Positions 44,807 through 53,996 of a DNA stretch of 64,000 bases are shown here, one piece after another. The position numbers were made by a program, and so were the translations under genes. Numbering within the stretch: position 1 is the first letter of the stretch; each line of letters begins with the position of its first letter. Origin of the DNA: Chryseolinea serpens. Lineage in GTDB: Bacteria > Bacteroidota > Bacteroidia > Cytophagales > Cyclobacteriaceae. The stretch lies in the NCBI RefSeq assembly GCF_900129725.1, contig NZ_FQWQ01000003.1, forward strand, positions 778,686-842,685. The letters run 5' to 3'. A model generated the notes under the pieces. It saw nothing but the letters and a program-made list of their open reading frames with translations. It did no database searches and was not told the origin of the DNA.

Positions 44807-45604
44807 TTGGAAAAACATAATCTCATCGTCCGACTGGCAACAGCCGGCGACAAACATTACGCTGAGACCATCACCACCGAGATGGAGGAATCAGCCAAAG
44901 CGCGGGGCACCGGTATCGCCAAGCGTTCGCCCGCCTACATCGAAAAGAAGATGGACGAAGGCAAGGCCGTGATCGCCGTGACCACCGACGGCACCTGGGT
45001 GGGCTTTTGCTACATCGAGGCCTGGGAGCACGGCAAGTACGTGGCCAACTCGGGACTTATCGTAGCGCCGGCTTTCCGCAAGACCGGCGTGGCCACCGAC
45101 ATCAAGAAACGCATCTTCAAGCTTTCGCGGGAGATGTATCCCACGTCCAAAATTTTCGGACTCACCACCGGCTTGGCCGTGATGAAGATCAACTCCGACC
45201 TCGGCTATGAACCTGTTACCTATTCGGAGCTGACATCGGATGAGGAATTCTGGAAGGGCTGCAAAAGCTGTGTGAACTATGAGATCCTGATGAGCAAGGG
45301 CAGAAAGAACTGTATGTGCACCGCCATGCTGTTCGATCCGGCCGAAGCCGAGGAAAAAGTGAAAGCCGCCGAAGCCGCGCGCGCCGCCAAGGAAGCCGAA
45401 GAAAAGAAGGACGTCTCCACCACCATTTCGTCCGAAGGCGAGTTGGTGCACCACCGTCACCGCCACTTCAAGGGCAACCTCACGTTGTTCGACCGGTGGG
45501 TGCGTTTCAAGCAATTCGTCCTCTTGAAAGCAAAACGCAAGGACGACGACAACGGCGACACGCCCGATAAAAAGAGATCCCTCTTGAGCATATTTTTTTG
45601 GTAA
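44807..45604 (+). CDS. GNAT acetyltransferase of the arginine operon
   Basis: A 265-residue protein. The GNAT core (about 8-150) contains GTWVGFCYIEAWEHGKY and the acyl-CoA loop VAPAFRKTGVATDIKKRIF. A Cys-rich segment (GCKSCVNYEI ... NCMCTAML) follows, then an Ala/Glu/Lys helix and a charged tail. First in the arg operon, it may supply the N-acylglutamate step, but this is inferred from position. The start must be TTG at 44807: a stop codon lies three codons upstream and the first ATG is codon 27. Confidence 0.8.
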   Translation: MEKHNLIVRLATAGDKHYAETITTEMEESAKARGTGIAKRSPAYIEKKMDEGKAVIAVTTDGTWVGFCYIEAWEHGKYVANSGLIVAPAFRKTGVATDIKKRIFKLSREMYPTSKIFGLTTGLAVMKINSDLGYEPVTYSELTSDEEFWKGCKSCVNYEILMSKGRKNCMCTAMLFDPAEAEEKVKAAEAARAAKEAEEKKDVSTTISSEGELVHHRHRHFKGNLTLFDRWVRFKQFVLLKAKRKDDDNGDTPDKKRSLLSIFFW

Positions 45605-45656
45605 TAGCGTTCGATCGCCGGCCTGCGCCGGAACGGTTGAAGCATAAACAATAGAC

Positions 45657-46859
45657 ATGAAAAAGAAAGTCGTATTAGCATTCAGCGGAGGATTAGACAC
45701 TTCCTACTGCGTAAAGTACCTGGGCGAAGAAAAAGGTTATGAAGTTCATACCATCACCGTCAACACCGGCGGCTTTGATGCAACAGAGATCCAAGAGATC
45801 GAGACCCGCGCCAAAAATCTGGGCGTGGCTTCTCATAAGACTGTAGACGAAACAAAGAACTACTACGATAAGGTGATCCGTTACCTCATCTATGGTAATG
45901 CCTTAAAAAATAATACCTATCCGTTGAGCGTTAGCGCCGAGCGCATGTCGCAGGCGTTGGCCGTGGCCATCTATGCCAAGGAATTGAAAGCCGACGCTGT
46001 GGCGCACGGCAGCACGGGTGCAGGCAACGACCAGGTGCGTTTTGATATGATCCTGAACATTCTCGTGCCCGGCATCGAGATCATCACACCCATCCGCGAA
46101 CTGAAATTGTCACGCGAGGAAGAGATCGCTTTCCTGAAATCGAAAGGGGTGAGCATGAACTTTGAGAAGGCCATGTACTCCATCAACAAAGGATTGTGGG
46201 GAACATCGGTCGGTGGAAAAGAGACGCTGAAATCGCTGGGCATGTTGCCCGAGGAAGCGTGGCCTACGCAGGTGACCAAGACCACGCCCGAAACGGTGAA
46301 GCTCACGTTCGTGAAAGGCGAACTCACAAAAGTGAACGACAAGGCTTTTGGTCACCCATCCGAAGCCATCCAATATTTGCAACAGATCGCCGGACCTTTC
46401 GGTGTGGGGAGAGACATCCACGTGGGCGATACCATCATCGGTATCAAAGGTCGTGTGGGATTTGAAGCGGCCGCACCCATGTTGGTGCTGAAAGGCCATC
46501 ATGCCCTGGAGAAACACGTGCTCACCAAGTGGCAACTGAGCTGGAAAGATCAGCTGGCGCAATTCTATGGCAACTGGCTGCACGAAGGCCAATACCTCGA
46601 CCCCATCATGCGTGACATCGAAGCGTTCCTCACCAGCTCGCAAGAGCATGTGACCGGCGATGTGCATATCCAACTCTATCCCTACCGCTTCCAGGTGCTG
46701 GGTATCGAGTCGGCCTACGACCTCATGTCGTCCAAGTTTGGCAAGTATGGTGAAATGAACCTGGGCTGGACGGGCGACGATGTGAAAGGGTTTACCAAGA
46801 TCTTTGGCAACCAGGCTGCCATCTTCCACCAGGTTAAAGAAGACGTGGATGGCAAGTAA
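45657..46859 (+). CDS. argG: Argininosuccinate synthase
   Basis: A 400-residue enzyme that condenses citrulline and aspartate with ATP. The PP-loop VVLAFSGGLDTSYCVKYL is at residues 5-22, and the substrate segments STGAGNDQVRF and SVSAERMSQAL are present. Length is normal. It begins 52 bp after the GNAT gene and its end overlaps argC by 11 bp. Confidence 0.97.
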   Translation: MKKKVVLAFSGGLDTSYCVKYLGEEKGYEVHTITVNTGGFDATEIQEIETRAKNLGVASHKTVDETKNYYDKVIRYLIYGNALKNNTYPLSVSAERMSQALAVAIYAKELKADAVAHGSTGAGNDQVRFDMILNILVPGIEIITPIRELKLSREEEIAFLKSKGVSMNFEKAMYSINKGLWGTSVGGKETLKSLGMLPEEAWPTQVTKTTPETVKLTFVKGELTKVNDKAFGHPSEAIQYLQQIAGPFGVGRDIHVGDTIIGIKGRVGFEAAAPMLVLKGHHALEKHVLTKWQLSWKDQLAQFYGNWLHEGQYLDPIMRDIEAFLTSSQEHVTGDVHIQLYPYRFQVLGIESAYDLMSSKFGKYGEMNLGWTGDDVKGFTKIFGNQAAIFHQVKEDVDGK

Positions 46860-47826
46860 ATTGAAAGTCGGAATAGTAGGGGGTGCGGGCTATACCGGCG
46901 GCGAGACCATTCGCCTGCTGCTGAACCACCCCGACGTGACGCTGACCTTCGTGCACAGCCGCAGCAATGCTGGCAACCCCTTGCATGAAGTACACCCCGA
47001 TCTGCTGGGCGATACAGACCTGACGTTTTCGGATCAGATTGTTCCGGGCGCGGATGTTATCTTTCTGTGTCTCGGGCACGGGGAGAGTAAAAAATTCCTG
47101 CAAGAGAATCCCCTGGATGTTAAGGCTAAAGTGATCGACCTAAGCCAGGACTTCCGTTTGGGAGAAACAAGTGGTGCGCGGTCATTTGTATATGGCCTTC
47201 CGGAATTGAATAAGAGCGCTATCCAAAAAGCTGACAACATTGCCAACCCCGGTTGTTTTGCTACCGCCGTACAAGTGGGTCTTTTGCCTTTGGCGAAAGC
47301 GGGCTTGTTGAAGGAAGTCTATGCAACGGGTATTACCGGCTCGACCGGTGCGGGACAAAAACTGCAGGACACCACGCATTTCACCTGGCGCGCCAACAAC
47401 ATCTCTGCTTACAAAACCCTGACGCATCAACACCTGCGAGAGATCGGCCGGTCGGTTCAACAATTGCAACCAGGTTTTGGAGCGCCGATAAACTTTGTTC
47501 CCTGGCGAGGTGATTTCACGCGCGGCATATTTGTGAGTTCCATCATCGCGGCAGACCGATCGTTGGAAGAGCTTCGTGCGCTGTATCGGGAGTTCTATGC
47601 AGGACACCCCTTCACGATCGTGTCAGACGAGACCATCGACCTGAAACAAGTGGTGAACACCAACAAGTGTTTGCTGTCGCTGGAAAAAGAAGGCGACAAG
47701 CTGGTGGTGCACACGGCCATCGACAACCTGTTGAAGGGCGCTTCGGGTCAGGCGGTTCAAAACATGAACCTGATGTGCGGACTGAAAGAAACCGCGGGAC
47801 TGAAGCTGAAGAGCATCGTTTTCTAG
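46849..47826 (+). CDS. argC: N-acetyl-gamma-glutamyl-phosphate reductase
   Basis: A 325-residue NADPH-dependent enzyme that reduces acylglutamyl phosphate to the semialdehyde. It shows the Rossmann start VGIVGGAGYTGGETIRLL, the catalytic Cys in NIANPGCFATA and the late NLLKGASGQAVQNMNLM motif. The ATG at 46849 overlaps the end of argG. A 78-bp gap precedes argD. Confidence 0.96.
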   Translation: MASKLKVGIVGGAGYTGGETIRLLLNHPDVTLTFVHSRSNAGNPLHEVHPDLLGDTDLTFSDQIVPGADVIFLCLGHGESKKFLQENPLDVKAKVIDLSQDFRLGETSGARSFVYGLPELNKSAIQKADNIANPGCFATAVQVGLLPLAKAGLLKEVYATGITGSTGAGQKLQDTTHFTWRANNISAYKTLTHQHLREIGRSVQQLQPGFGAPINFVPWRGDFTRGIFVSSIIAADRSLEELRALYREFYAGHPFTIVSDETIDLKQVVNTNKCLLSLEKEGDKLVVHTAIDNLLKGASGQAVQNMNLMCGLKETAGLKLKSIVF

Positions 47827-47904
47827 TCTTGTTTTCCTGAGTAATAATGTCATAAGCCAACGTGAAGACGCTGCTGGCAGTGTCTCCCGACAAAATCTTG
47901 AACC

Positions 47905-49026
47905 ATGAAATTATTTGACGTATATCCCTTATTCAATATTACGCCTGTCAAGGCCCAGGGCTCGTGGCTTTGGGACGATAAAGGTGAGAAGTATCTCGAT
48001 CTGTACGGTGGCCATGCCGTTATTTCCATTGGCCATTCGCATCCGCATTATGTGAAAACATTGTCGGATCAATTGAGCCAGATTGCGTTTTATTCCAATA
48101 GCGTGCAGAACCCGCTGCAGGTGAAACTGGCAGAAAAGTTAGGTGAGCTTTCGGGCTATCCTGACTATCAACTTTTTCTTTGCAATTCTGGCGCCGAAGC
48201 CAACGAGAACGCATTAAAGCTCGCGTCGTTTGTGACGGGCCGTAAAAAAGTCATCGCCTTCACGAAAGCTTTTCACGGCCGCACTTCGGGCGCTGTGGCA
48301 GCGACGGACAATCCGAAGATCGTGGCGCCGTTCAACGCGGGGCACGACATTGTTTTTGTTCCGTTCAATGATGAAGCTGCTTTTGAGAAAGCCTTGAACA
48401 ACGAAGTGGCTGCTGTGATCATCGAAGGCATCCAGGGCGTTGGCGGTATCCAACTTCCGCACGATTCGTTTCTTCAATTTTTAGATAAGAAGTGTCGCGC
48501 CAACGGCTCGATGCTGATCCTGGATGAGATCCAGTCCGGTTATGGCCGTACGGGTAAATTCTTTGCGCACCAGTTTGCCGGCATCAAGCCGCACCTCATC
48601 ACCATGGCAAAAGGCATGGGCAACGGTTTCCCTGTTGGGGGCGTGCTGATCCAGGGCGATATTAAACCGTGGAGTGGCATGCTGGGTACCACTTTTGGTG
48701 GTAACTACCTTGCCGCAGCGGCATCGCTGGCCGTGTTGGAAGTGATGGAGAATGAAAAATTATTGGAGAACGCTTCGAAACAGGGCGACTATTGTATGCA
48801 GGAGTTGAAGAAATTCCCGCTTCTCCAAAATGTTCGCGGAAGAGGGCTCATGATCGGGTTCGATCTTCCCGAAGAAAAGAAATCCGTGCGCAACGACCTG
48901 CTCACGAAACACAAAGTTTTCACCGGCGAAGCGAAGCCCAACACCATCCGGTTGTTGCCTTCGTTGGCGCTGGCCAAAAACGAAATCGATATTTTCCTCA
49001 CCGCCCTCAACGCAGCGCTGTCATGA
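47905..49026 (+). CDS. argD: Acetylornithine (or succinylornithine) aminotransferase
   Basis: A 373-residue class III PLP-dependent aminotransferase making N-acylornithine. Signatures are GSWLWDDKGEKYLDLYGGHA, NSGAEANENALKLA, LDEIQSGYGRTG and the PLP lysine in TMAKGMGNGFPVGG. Length is normal. It overlaps the next gene by 4 bp (ATGA), indicating coupling. Confidence 0.96.
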   Translation: MKLFDVYPLFNITPVKAQGSWLWDDKGEKYLDLYGGHAVISIGHSHPHYVKTLSDQLSQIAFYSNSVQNPLQVKLAEKLGELSGYPDYQLFLCNSGAEANENALKLASFVTGRKKVIAFTKAFHGRTSGAVAATDNPKIVAPFNAGHDIVFVPFNDEAAFEKALNNEVAAVIIEGIQGVGGIQLPHDSFLQFLDKKCRANGSMLILDEIQSGYGRTGKFFAHQFAGIKPHLITMAKGMGNGFPVGGVLIQGDIKPWSGMLGTTFGGNYLAAAASLAVLEVMENEKLLENASKQGDYCMQELKKFPLLQNVRGRGLMIGFDLPEEKKSVRNDLLTKHKVFTGEAKPNTIRLLPSLALAKNEIDIFLTALNAALS

Positions 49027-49982
49027 AGAACTTTATTTCCGCCGCCGATGTCCCCGACATCCCGGGGCTCGTAAAGAAAGCCCTGGAATGCAAAGCCAAC
49101 CCCTTCAAGGCAAAATCGCTGGGCGCAGGCAAGCGCATGGGGTTGTTGTTTTTGAATCCCAGTATGCGCACACGCCTCAGCACGCAACTGGCGGCACAAA
49201 ATCTTGGCATGGAAGCGATCGTGTTCAATGTGGGCCAGGACGGTTGGGCGCTGGAGTTTGAAGACGAGGCCATCATGAGCGGCAACACCGTGGAGCACGT
49301 GAAAGATGCCGCCCCGATCCTGGGAAACTATTTCGATGTGCTGGGCATTCGCACGTTCCCGTCGTTGCAAAACAAGGTCGATGACTACAGCGAGCTCTAC
49401 ATCAATCAATTTATAAAATACGCCGGCATACCGGTGGTAAGCCTGGAAAGCGCCACGCTCCATCCTTTGCAGAGCCTGACGGATGTGATCACCATCATGG
49501 AGAACTTCGATACCACGAAGCGCCGTCCCAAGATCGTGTTGAGCTGGGCGCCGCATGTGAAGGCCTTGCCGCAATGTGTGGCCAACAGCTTCTCGCAGTG
49601 GATCAACGCCTGGGGTCAGGCGGATTTTGTGATCACCCACCCGGAAGATTACGAATTGGACGAACGCTTTACGAAAGGCGCCACCATCACCACCAACCAA
49701 TCGGAGGCCCTCGCGCAAGCCGATTTTGTTTACGTAAAAAACTGGAGCACCTACACGGACTACGGCCGCATTTATTGCAACGATCCCCAGTGGATGCTGA
49801 CCAACCAAAAGCTGGCCCTCACCAACAACGCAAAGGTGATGCACTGCCTGCCCGTGCGCAGAAATGTGGAGCTGAGCGACGAGATCCTGGACGGTCCCAA
49901 CAGCGTGGTGACGCAACAAGCCTCAAACCGCGTGTGGGCGGCGCAGGCGGTGCTGTCGGAGATTTTGAAAGAGAAACACTAG
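49023..49982 (+). CDS. argF': N-acyl-ornithine transcarbamylase, Bacteroidota type
   Basis: A 319-residue transcarbamylase. The carbamoyl-phosphate loop is FLNPSMRTRLS (43-53) and HCLPVRRN is the second signature. The context (argD, argB, argE) and motif spacing match acyl-ornithine transcarbamylases. At the position that sets succinyl versus acetyl specificity (E92 in Xanthomonas, P90 in Bacteroides fragilis), this protein has V90 before E91-H92. Published swaps of E92 to Pro, Ser or Val gave succinyl-ornithine activity, so N-succinylornithine may be the substrate. It overlaps argD by 4 bp. Confidence 0.92.
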   Translation: MKNFISAADVPDIPGLVKKALECKANPFKAKSLGAGKRMGLLFLNPSMRTRLSTQLAAQNLGMEAIVFNVGQDGWALEFEDEAIMSGNTVEHVKDAAPILGNYFDVLGIRTFPSLQNKVDDYSELYINQFIKYAGIPVVSLESATLHPLQSLTDVITIMENFDTTKRRPKIVLSWAPHVKALPQCVANSFSQWINAWGQADFVITHPEDYELDERFTKGATITTNQSEALAQADFVYVKNWSTYTDYGRIYCNDPQWMLTNQKLALTNNAKVMHCLPVRRNVELSDEILDGPNSVVTQQASNRVWAAQAVLSEILKEKH

Positions 49983-50003
49983 ATTAGCGGGTCGATAGAA
50001 CGC

Positions 50004-50792
50004 ATGGAGAAACTATTCATCATCAAGATCGGCGGCAATGTGCTGGACAACGCAGGGGCGCTCGACGCCTTCCTGAAAGACTTTGCCACCATCAAGGCGC
50101 ATACGATATTGATCCACGGCGGTGGCAAGATCGCCACCAAGCTGGGCGAGCAACTGGGCATAGCGGCCAACTATCACAACGGCCGCCGCATCACCGATGC
50201 GCCCACGCTGGACCTGGTCACGATGGTGTATGGCGGATTGGTGAACAAACAACTGGTGGCCCAACTGCAGCGCCTGGGATGCAACGCCTGGGGTGTGACC
50301 GGCGCCGATGGCAACCTGATCCAGGCCACCAAGCGACCCGTGAAAGATATTGACTACGGTTTTGTGGGCGACATCAAACCGGAAAGTGTGAACACGAAAT
50401 TGCTGGCCACGCTCTTGCAGCAAAACGTGGTTCCCGTGTTTGCCCCGCTCACACACGCCGACGGAAAAATACTGAACACCAATGCCGACACCATTGCCTC
50501 GGTGCTGGCCGTGGCCTTGGGAAAATTATATGATGTGCGATTGATCTTTTGCTTTGAGAAGAAAGGCGTGTTGCGCGATGTGAATAAAGCAGAATCGGTG
50601 ATCCGGCATTTGCCCCGCGAGCTCTACGACCAGCTCTTGCCGCAGGGCGTTTTTGCCGATGGCATCTTGCCCAAACTGGAGAATGCTTACGCTGCATTGA
50701 ATGCAGGCGTGAAAGAGGTGCTGATCGGCGAAGCCATCGACCTGGTGAAGAACACCGGCCCGGAAACGGAAGGTACTTTGATAACTTTGTAA
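50004..50792 (+). CDS. argB: Acylglutamate kinase
   Basis: A 262-residue amino-acid kinase family enzyme that phosphorylates N-acetyl- or N-succinylglutamate. Motifs are LFIIKIGGNVLDN, ILIHGGGKIATKL, NGRRITDAPTLD and ILNTNADTIASVLA. It starts 21 bp after the transcarbamylase. If that enzyme is succinyl-specific, this kinase should be too. Confidence 0.95.
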   Translation: MEKLFIIKIGGNVLDNAGALDAFLKDFATIKAHTILIHGGGKIATKLGEQLGIAANYHNGRRITDAPTLDLVTMVYGGLVNKQLVAQLQRLGCNAWGVTGADGNLIQATKRPVKDIDYGFVGDIKPESVNTKLLATLLQQNVVPVFAPLTHADGKILNTNADTIASVLAVALGKLYDVRLIFCFEKKGVLRDVNKAESVIRHLPRELYDQLLPQGVFADGILPKLENAYAALNAGVKEVLIGEAIDLVKNTGPETEGTLITL

Positions 50793-50832
50793 AAGCTGCG
50801 GGCTTGCTTCGGCATCCAGCGGCAAAATAACT

Positions 50833-51894
50833 ATGGAATCATTACACACAGAAGCCACGGCACTCCTGATGAAGCTTATCGCTACCCCTTCTTTCAGTAA
50901 GGAAGAGGAGGAAGTGGCCTTCATCATCGAGGAGTTTTTTGAGAAGCATGGCGTGCACACCTATCGCCGGGCCAACAACGTATGGGCACGCAACAAGCAT
51001 TTCAATCCCGCCAAACCCACGGTGTTGCTCAACTCCCACCATGACACGGTCCGGCCCAACTCCGGCTACACACGCGACCCCTTCAAACCCGAGATCATCG
51101 ACGGCAAGTTGTATGGTTTGGGCAGCAACGATGCCGGTGGTCCGCTGGTGTCGCTCATGGCCACTTTCCTGCATTATTATCATCGCACCGATCTCAAATA
51201 CAACCTCGTGATCGCGGCCACTGCTGAAGAAGAGATCTCCGGCACGGGCGGTGTGGAAAGCATCTGGTCGTCGTTGACACCCATCGACTTTGCGATTGTG
51301 GGCGAGCCTACACTCTGCAACATGGCGACTGCCGAAAAGGGATTGATGGTATTGGACTGCCTCGCAAAGGGCAAGCCTGGTCATGCCGCGCGCGAGGAAG
51401 GGATCAACTCCATCTATGTGGCTTTACCCGACATCGAATGGTTCAGAACCTTCCGCTATCCGAAAGTTTCGGAGACGCTGGGACAGATGAAAATGACCGT
51501 CACCATCATCAACTCCGGAAGCCAGCACAACGTGGTACCTGCCGAATGCCGGTTCACGGTTGACGTCCGGGTGACGGACGCCTATACGCTGGAAGAGGCA
51601 CTCGAGATCATCAAACAACATGTTACTTGCGAGGTGACACCTCGCTCATTGCGCATGCGCTCGTCGGGCATCGCCCTGGATCATCCCCTGGTGCAATCCG
51701 CTAAGAAATTGGGGCTCGAGCTTTATGGCTCCCCGACAACGTCCGACCAGGCGCTTATTCCTGTGCCTTCTGTGAAGATGGGCCCTGGAGATTCGGCGCG
51801 CTCTCATTCGGCGGATGAATTCATCTTTGCGCATGAGATCGAACAAGGCATCACCACCTACATCAAACTGTTGGACAACGTTATCGTATCATGA
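50833..51894 (+). CDS. argE: M20-family acylornithine/acylcitrulline deacylase
   Basis: A 353-residue zinc metallopeptidase-like deacylase. Metal ligands appear in LLNSHHDTVRP, GLGSNDAGGPL and AATAEEEISGTGG, with the dimer domain between. It would remove the acyl group after transcarbamylation, giving citrulline. It overlaps the next gene by 4 bp. Confidence 0.92.
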   Translation: MESLHTEATALLMKLIATPSFSKEEEEVAFIIEEFFEKHGVHTYRRANNVWARNKHFNPAKPTVLLNSHHDTVRPNSGYTRDPFKPEIIDGKLYGLGSNDAGGPLVSLMATFLHYYHRTDLKYNLVIAATAEEEISGTGGVESIWSSLTPIDFAIVGEPTLCNMATAEKGLMVLDCLAKGKPGHAAREEGINSIYVALPDIEWFRTFRYPKVSETLGQMKMTVTIINSGSQHNVVPAECRFTVDVRVTDAYTLEEALEIIKQHVTCEVTPRSLRMRSSGIALDHPLVQSAKKLGLELYGSPTTSDQALIPVPSVKMGPGDSARSHSADEFIFAHEIEQGITTYIKLLDNVIVS

Positions 51895-52481
51895 CCGCCT
51901 CGGAGAAAACGGCTTTGATCGTGATCGATGTTCAATACGGGATTGACGAGGCCGGGCATTGGGGTGGCAACCGGAACAATCCTTCGGCGGAAGACAATAT
52001 CGCACGGTTATTAAAACACTGCCGCGCATTGAATTTGCCCATCGTCATCATTCAACACGATTCAGTCGATCCTTCATCGCCTTTTCGTCCCGGACAGAAA
52101 GGAAATCAATTAAAAGATTTCGTCACGGTTTTACCCGGTGAGAAATCGATCCATAAATCAACGGCCAACGCCTTTATCAGAACCGACCTGGAAAACTTTC
52201 TCAGGGCACACAATATTTCAAAAGTGATCATCACGGGTTTTGTCACCAACAATTCCGTGGAGGCCACCGCGCGTATGGCCGGCGAGTTGGGTTTTCGCAC
52301 CACGGTGGTGTCGGATGCCACGGCGAGCTTTGATAAGATTGGGGTGGACGGTGCAACCTATTCCTCCACGTTGATCCACCAGGTATCGTTGTCCAATTTG
52401 AAAGACGAGTATGCTTCCATCGCCACCACGGCGGAAGTGATCGCGTCGCTGACTCCCACAAGCAAACCCTTAATCGCATGA
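51891..52481 (+). CDS. Isochorismatase-like hydrolase with Ser in place of the usual Cys
   Basis: A 196-residue isochorismatase-fold protein. D13 (VIDVQYG) and K89 (SIHKSTANAF) fit the catalytic set, but the nucleophile motif reads GFVTNNSVEATAR, with S122 where cysteine hydrolases have Cys. It overlaps argE and argH by 4 bp each, so it is fully embedded in the arginine operon. The substrate is unknown; an amide made or encountered in the pathway is possible. Confidence 0.85.
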   Translation: MTASEKTALIVIDVQYGIDEAGHWGGNRNNPSAEDNIARLLKHCRALNLPIVIIQHDSVDPSSPFRPGQKGNQLKDFVTVLPGEKSIHKSTANAFIRTDLENFLRAHNISKVIITGFVTNNSVEATARMAGELGFRTTVVSDATASFDKIGVDGATYSSTLIHQVSLSNLKDEYASIATTAEVIASLTPTSKPLIA

Positions 52482-53812
52482 AACTCTGGCAAAAAGATAA
52501 GGCCTCGTTGAAAGAGGTCGAAAAATTCACCGTAGGGAAAGACCAGGAGATGGACTTGTTCCTGGCGCCATTTGACGTGCTGGGGTCGCTGGCCCACATC
52601 ACCATGCTGGAGTCGATCGGATTGTTGACCGCTGAAGAATTGAAAGTGCTTTCGGCAGAGTTGAAAAATATCTATGCCAGCATCGCCGCGGGCGACTTCA
52701 AAGTAGAAGCCGGTGTGGAGGATGTGCACTCGCAAGTGGAGTTGGAGCTCACAAAGCGGTGCGGCGAAATGGGCAAGAAGATCCACAGCGGCCGCTCGCG
52801 CAACGACCAGGTGCTGGTGGACATCAAGCTGTTCCTTCGCGCGGAGATTGAAAATGTGATCGGCGAAGTACAACCACTTTTTGAATTGTTGCTGCAACAA
52901 AGTGAAAAATATAAAGATCATCTGTTGCCTGGCTACACCCATCTCCAGTTGGCCATGCCCTCGTCGTTTGGCTTGTGGTTTGGCGCTTACGCGGAAAGTT
53001 TGGTGGATGATGTGATCACGCTGCAGTCGGCCTATCGCGTGGCCAATAAAAATCCTTTGGGTTCCGCGGCGGGCTATGGTTCTTCGTTTCCCTTGAATAG
53101 GACGATGACCACGAATCTGCTAGGGTTTGAATCGTTGAACTACAACGTCGTCTATGCGCAAATGGGAAGGGGAAAGACCGAACGCATTGTGGCTAGCGCT
53201 TTGGCAAACATTGCGGCCACGTTGAGCAAGCTGTCGATGGATGCTTGTTTGTTCATGAATCAAAACTTTGGCTTTATCGGGTTCCCGGATGAGTTGACGA
53301 CGGGGTCCAGCATCATGCCGCATAAAAAGAACCCGGATGTGTTTGAGCTGATCCGTGCGCGGTGTAATCAGTTGCAGGCATTGCCTAACGATATTGCGCT
53401 GGCTACCGTCAATTTGCCTTCCGGCTATCATCGCGATATGCAGCTTTTGAAGGAGCTGCTTTTTCCGGCCATCCAAAACCTGAAGGATTGCTTGCGGATG
53501 ATGCAGCTGATGCTCTCAAACATCAAGGTGCAAGATCATATCCTGAGCGACGAGAAGTATAAATTCCTTTTTAGTGTGGAGGAGGTGAATAAGCTGGTAC
53601 TGGCGGGCATGCCCTTCCGGGATGCCTATAAGAAAGTCGGCATGGACATCGAGAAAGGTCTTTATCACCCCGATACGACCGTGCATCATACGCATGAGGG
53701 GAGCATTGGCAACCTTTGTCTTAGCGAGATACGCAGTGCCATGGAGCGCGCGTTGGCGGAATTTCGTTTCGCGGAGGTTGAGGCTAAATTGAGTGCTCTG
53801 GTAGGCCGATAA
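52478..53812 (+). CDS. argH: Argininosuccinate lyase
   Basis: A 444-residue member of the fumarase/aspartase superfamily that releases arginine and fumarate. Signatures are DVHSQVELELTKRCG, HSGRSRNDQVLVD, GYTHLQLAMPSSFG and GSSIMPHKKNPDVFEL. It is the last gene of the operon and is followed by a strong inverted repeat. Confidence 0.97.
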   Translation: MKLWQKDKASLKEVEKFTVGKDQEMDLFLAPFDVLGSLAHITMLESIGLLTAEELKVLSAELKNIYASIAAGDFKVEAGVEDVHSQVELELTKRCGEMGKKIHSGRSRNDQVLVDIKLFLRAEIENVIGEVQPLFELLLQQSEKYKDHLLPGYTHLQLAMPSSFGLWFGAYAESLVDDVITLQSAYRVANKNPLGSAAGYGSSFPLNRTMTTNLLGFESLNYNVVYAQMGRGKTERIVASALANIAATLSKLSMDACLFMNQNFGFIGFPDELTTGSSIMPHKKNPDVFELIRARCNQLQALPNDIALATVNLPSGYHRDMQLLKELLFPAIQNLKDCLRMMQLMLSNIKVQDHILSDEKYKFLFSVEEVNKLVLAGMPFRDAYKKVGMDIEKGLYHPDTTVHHTHEGSIGNLCLSEIRSAMERALAEFRFAEVEAKLSALVGR

Positions 53813-53834
53813 AATACTTTTACCTCGGAGGCCC

Positions 53835-53882
53835 AAAGGCGCAAAGTTATGCGAGAATTCTCCGCATTAGCTTTGCGCCTTT
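53835..53882. terminator. Strong hairpin after argH
   Basis: AAAGGCGCAAAG (53835-53846) pairs perfectly with CTTTGCGCCTTT (53871-53882); the loop contains a further near-palindrome around GAATTC. The T-run is short, so it may be a terminator or a dispersed hairpin acting as one. Confidence 0.6.
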
Positions 53883-53894
53883 GCGTCTTTCTGT

Positions 53895-53931
53895 GCTCGC
53901 CGAAGCTTCAGCGAAGGTGAGGCGGTGAACC
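53895..53931. repeat. Dispersed CTTCG-AAGCTT element, copy B
   Basis: GCTCGCCGAAGCTTCAGCGA followed by AGGTGAGGCGGTGAACC matches copy C at 57227-57276 (inverse part) and is related to copy A at 22041. Confidence 0.6.
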
Positions 53932-53979
53932 CCTTGATACCTCCACAAAACACTCCCGTGATTTAAAACGTTTTTTTGC

Positions 53980-53987
53980 TACTTTCA
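53980..53987 (+). promoter_or_regulatory. -7 element of the rhomboid gene
   Basis: TACTTTCA, close to TAnnTTTG, lies 9 bp before the ATG at 53997, giving a very short leader. Confidence 0.35.
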
Positions 53988-53996
53988 CACTTGCTC

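Noticed and set aside
48789-49919. 376-codon open frame antisense to argD and argF'
   Set aside because: Shadow of two certain genes; no domain or start signal of its own.
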